14,471 bases of DNA from Gemmatimonadota bacterium. GTDB lineage: Bacteria; Gemmatimonadota; Gemmatimonadetes; Gemmatimonadales; GWC2-71-9. The stretch spans positions 1 to 14,471 of the forward strand of contig JANYAG010000019.1 of NCBI GenBank assembly GCA_025361465.1, read 5' to 3'. Shown here piece after piece: positions 13,350 to 14,471 of this stretch. Position 1 is the stretch's first letter, and each line of letters opens with the position of its first letter. Both the position numbers and the translations under genes were made by a program. The notes under the pieces are model-generated. The model had not been told where the DNA came from. It ran no database searches and saw only the letters and a program-made list of their open reading frames with translations.

Positions 13350-14045
13350 CGACTCTGTCAGGCGAGCCACCTTCTCGCTCGCCTGTTGAAGGCTAGCGTT
13401 GCCTCCCTTGCTGCGCACTTCCGCGTTGAACGCAGCAGCGACCTGTCCCAGATGACCTTCGGCCCCCTCCAGGAGATTGATGCCCAGGAGGTTCCGGATT
13501 GCGCCACGGACTCTTTCGCGCTTTGTGGACGCGGCCACATCCTTAGCGATGAAGCGCATCGCCTCGTCTCCATCAGTGAAGAAGACGTCGCGAAGGGCCT
13601 TCGGAAACAGCCGCTCGAGTGTGAGTTCCGGGTGCTCCACGGGGAGCCAGCCACCGTGCGTCAGCTTCATGAGTGAGACGTCGGATTTTCCCCGTCGATG
13701 CGACCCGTCGACGTCGACTTCCTCTGTCGCCGATCGTTTGAGCTGGTATGGGACTGACGCTTCGTGGTCGACGACTTGAAAGTCGAGCGTCACGGTGACT
13801 CGGATGGTCGACCCGTCGCGGTCTCGCTTGTGCGCCATCGATCCCAAGGGGTAGGCCTTACCACCGTTCGGCAGCCCATCCTCGTCGTATAGGGCCCACC
13901 GGAACGCTCTGAAGACGGTTGTCTTTCCTGTCCCAGGTTCGGCCCGGATCACTGAAAGTGGTCGCGTCTGATCGTTCGAGAATGGGATCGTGAGAAACTG
14001 GGCGAGATGGAAGTTCTCGAGTGTGAGTGAAGTGAAGCGGATCAC
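13205..14045 (-). pseudogene. DndD/SMC-like AAA ATPase, N-terminal part, truncated
   Basis: The protein starts IRFTSLTLENFHLAQFLTIPF, the usual opening of SMC/RecF/DndD-type ATPases. Walker A AEPGTGKTT (35-43) and FRAFRWALYD follow. VFFTDGDEAM (154-163) resembles the FFFDGE motif of DndD proteins, and AIRNLLGINLLEGAE precedes a coiled coil (about 219-275). The frame then runs into antisense dnaB at about 13,205-13,227 and stays open to 12357, encoding nothing recognisable. The second coiled-coil arm, signature motif and Walker B are therefore missing. The GTG at 14045 overlaps the previous stop (GTGA), with GGAG 8 bases upstream. DndD-family ATPases act in DNA phosphorothioation and related defence systems; assignment to one system is not possible here. 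Confidence 0.75.
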
Positions 14046-14263
14046 GCCTCCTTCTCCCGTGACTGAACGAACTTCGCGAGAACTTCGGTGGACTCTTTCA
14101 TCTTCTGAATGACCGGGATCTTCGCGGTCTGGAACTCGCGCTCGTATCTGACGATGTCGCCGAGCGCGTCGAACACGGCCTTGTGATATCCGGGACAACG
14201 CTCGGGGAGCTGGGCGATCTCGGCCCTGAACGCTTGGATCAAAAGATCTTGATCGCCGGTCAC
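14042..14263 (-). CDS. Small helical protein of the ATPase cassette, unknown function
   Basis: I do not recognise this 73-residue protein. It is predicted almost wholly helical, with segments around DQDLLIQAFRAEIAQLPE, KAVFDALGDIVRYEREF and VIQKMKESTEVLAKFVQS, and no membrane segment. I chose the GTG at 14263 because GGGAGG lies about 4 bases upstream and it clears the preceding stop by 25 bases. An ATG at 14317 would give 91 residues but overlap the preceding gene by 29 bases. It is joined to the ATPase by a GTGA overlap, so the two are probably translated together and may act in one complex. Small accessory proteins of this size are known beside DNA-modification ATPases; membership is inference. 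Confidence 0.65.
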   Translation of the reverse strand: MTGDQDLLIQAFRAEIAQLPERCPGYHKAVFDALGDIVRYEREFQTAKIPVIQKMKESTEVLAKFVQSREKEA

Positions 14264-14288
14264 GTCGCCTCCCTTTGCATTGGCCACA

Positions 14289-14471
14289 TCACGCGAAGTA
14301 GGTAGCCGTGATGTCATTTACTATCGTCAGCCAACCCTCCGGATCGGCAGCATTCCGGGCGTGTTGCCCGAAGAAACGCAGCCGCTCCAGTTCCGCCTTG
14401 ATCATTCGCCGTGCATCGTCGTCGCGGCCATCGTCCGGATCCGGGAGAGCGACGAAGTCGTGGTACTCCGC
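14289..14471 (-). CDS. C-terminal end of an unidentified protein
   Basis: An open frame enters from the right edge and gives 60 residues to a TGA at 14291-14289. It contains LPDPDDGRDDDARRMIKAEL, LERLRFFGQHARN and a tail ending ITATYFA. It has an acidic loop followed by an amphipathic helix and no recognisable domain. It is on the same strand as the small protein and ATPase, 25 bases before the former, so it belongs to the same transcript. Most of the gene lies outside the window, and I cannot name it. Confidence 0.6.
   Translation of the reverse strand, partial: AEYHDFVALPDPDDGRDDDARRMIKAELERLRFFGQHARNAADPEGWLTIVNDITATYFA

Noticed and set aside
1..14471. CRISPR array, insertion sequence or attachment site
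   Set aside because: I saw no regularly spaced repeats, transposase or integrase frames, or direct repeats flanking the foreign-looking right end within the window.

Overview
The window is high-GC bacterial chromosome with tight gene packing, ATGA/GTGA stop-start overlaps and strong purine Shine-Dalgarno sites. Gene content, the yicC-gmk-rpoZ-coaBC-UDG-dnaB order, and TAnnTT-type promoter cores resembling those of the FCB group suggest Gemmatimonadota or a close relative. That assignment is inference; no rRNA is present to confirm it.

Layout. 1-180: 3' end of rpmA (ribosomal protein L27) with a strong intrinsic terminator. 250-966 (-): glycerophosphodiester phosphodiesterase. 967-1165: divergent control region with two AT-rich palindromes and a foldable leader. 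1166-2750 (+): three overlapping genes, an ECF sigma factor, a ZAS-type membrane anti-sigma factor, and a small secreted helical protein that may be its periplasmic sensor. 2813-5091 (+): nfeD-like gene, floA and an unrecognised membrane-anchored protein, an envelope/membrane-domain operon whose first Shine-Dalgarno lies inside a 12-bp hairpin. 5156-5238: tRNA-Leu(CAA). 5341-8644 (+): leucyl aminopeptidase pepA and, 4 bases later, a small TonB-receptor-plug outer membrane protein. 8693-13226 (+): housekeeping operon yicC, gmk, rpoZ, coaBC, family-4 uracil-DNA glycosylase and the 5' two thirds of dnaB.

The anomaly is at the right end. dnaB stops resembling DnaB at about 13,200-13,230, after Walker A and before Walker B. 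At the same point, on the opposite strand, an SMC/DndD-like ATPase is cut inside its coiled coil. That ATPase follows a small helical protein and the end of a third gene, all on the minus strand and closely spaced, which looks like part of a defence or DNA-modification cassette of lower GC. Two unrelated genes truncated head-on at one point mean either a real recombination/deletion joining an island to dnaB, or a chimeric assembly. An essential dnaB would then have to be intact elsewhere.

The rest is ordinary core genome, though the divergent operator region, the hairpin over the nfeD start and the repeated TAnnTT promoter cores are worth checking.
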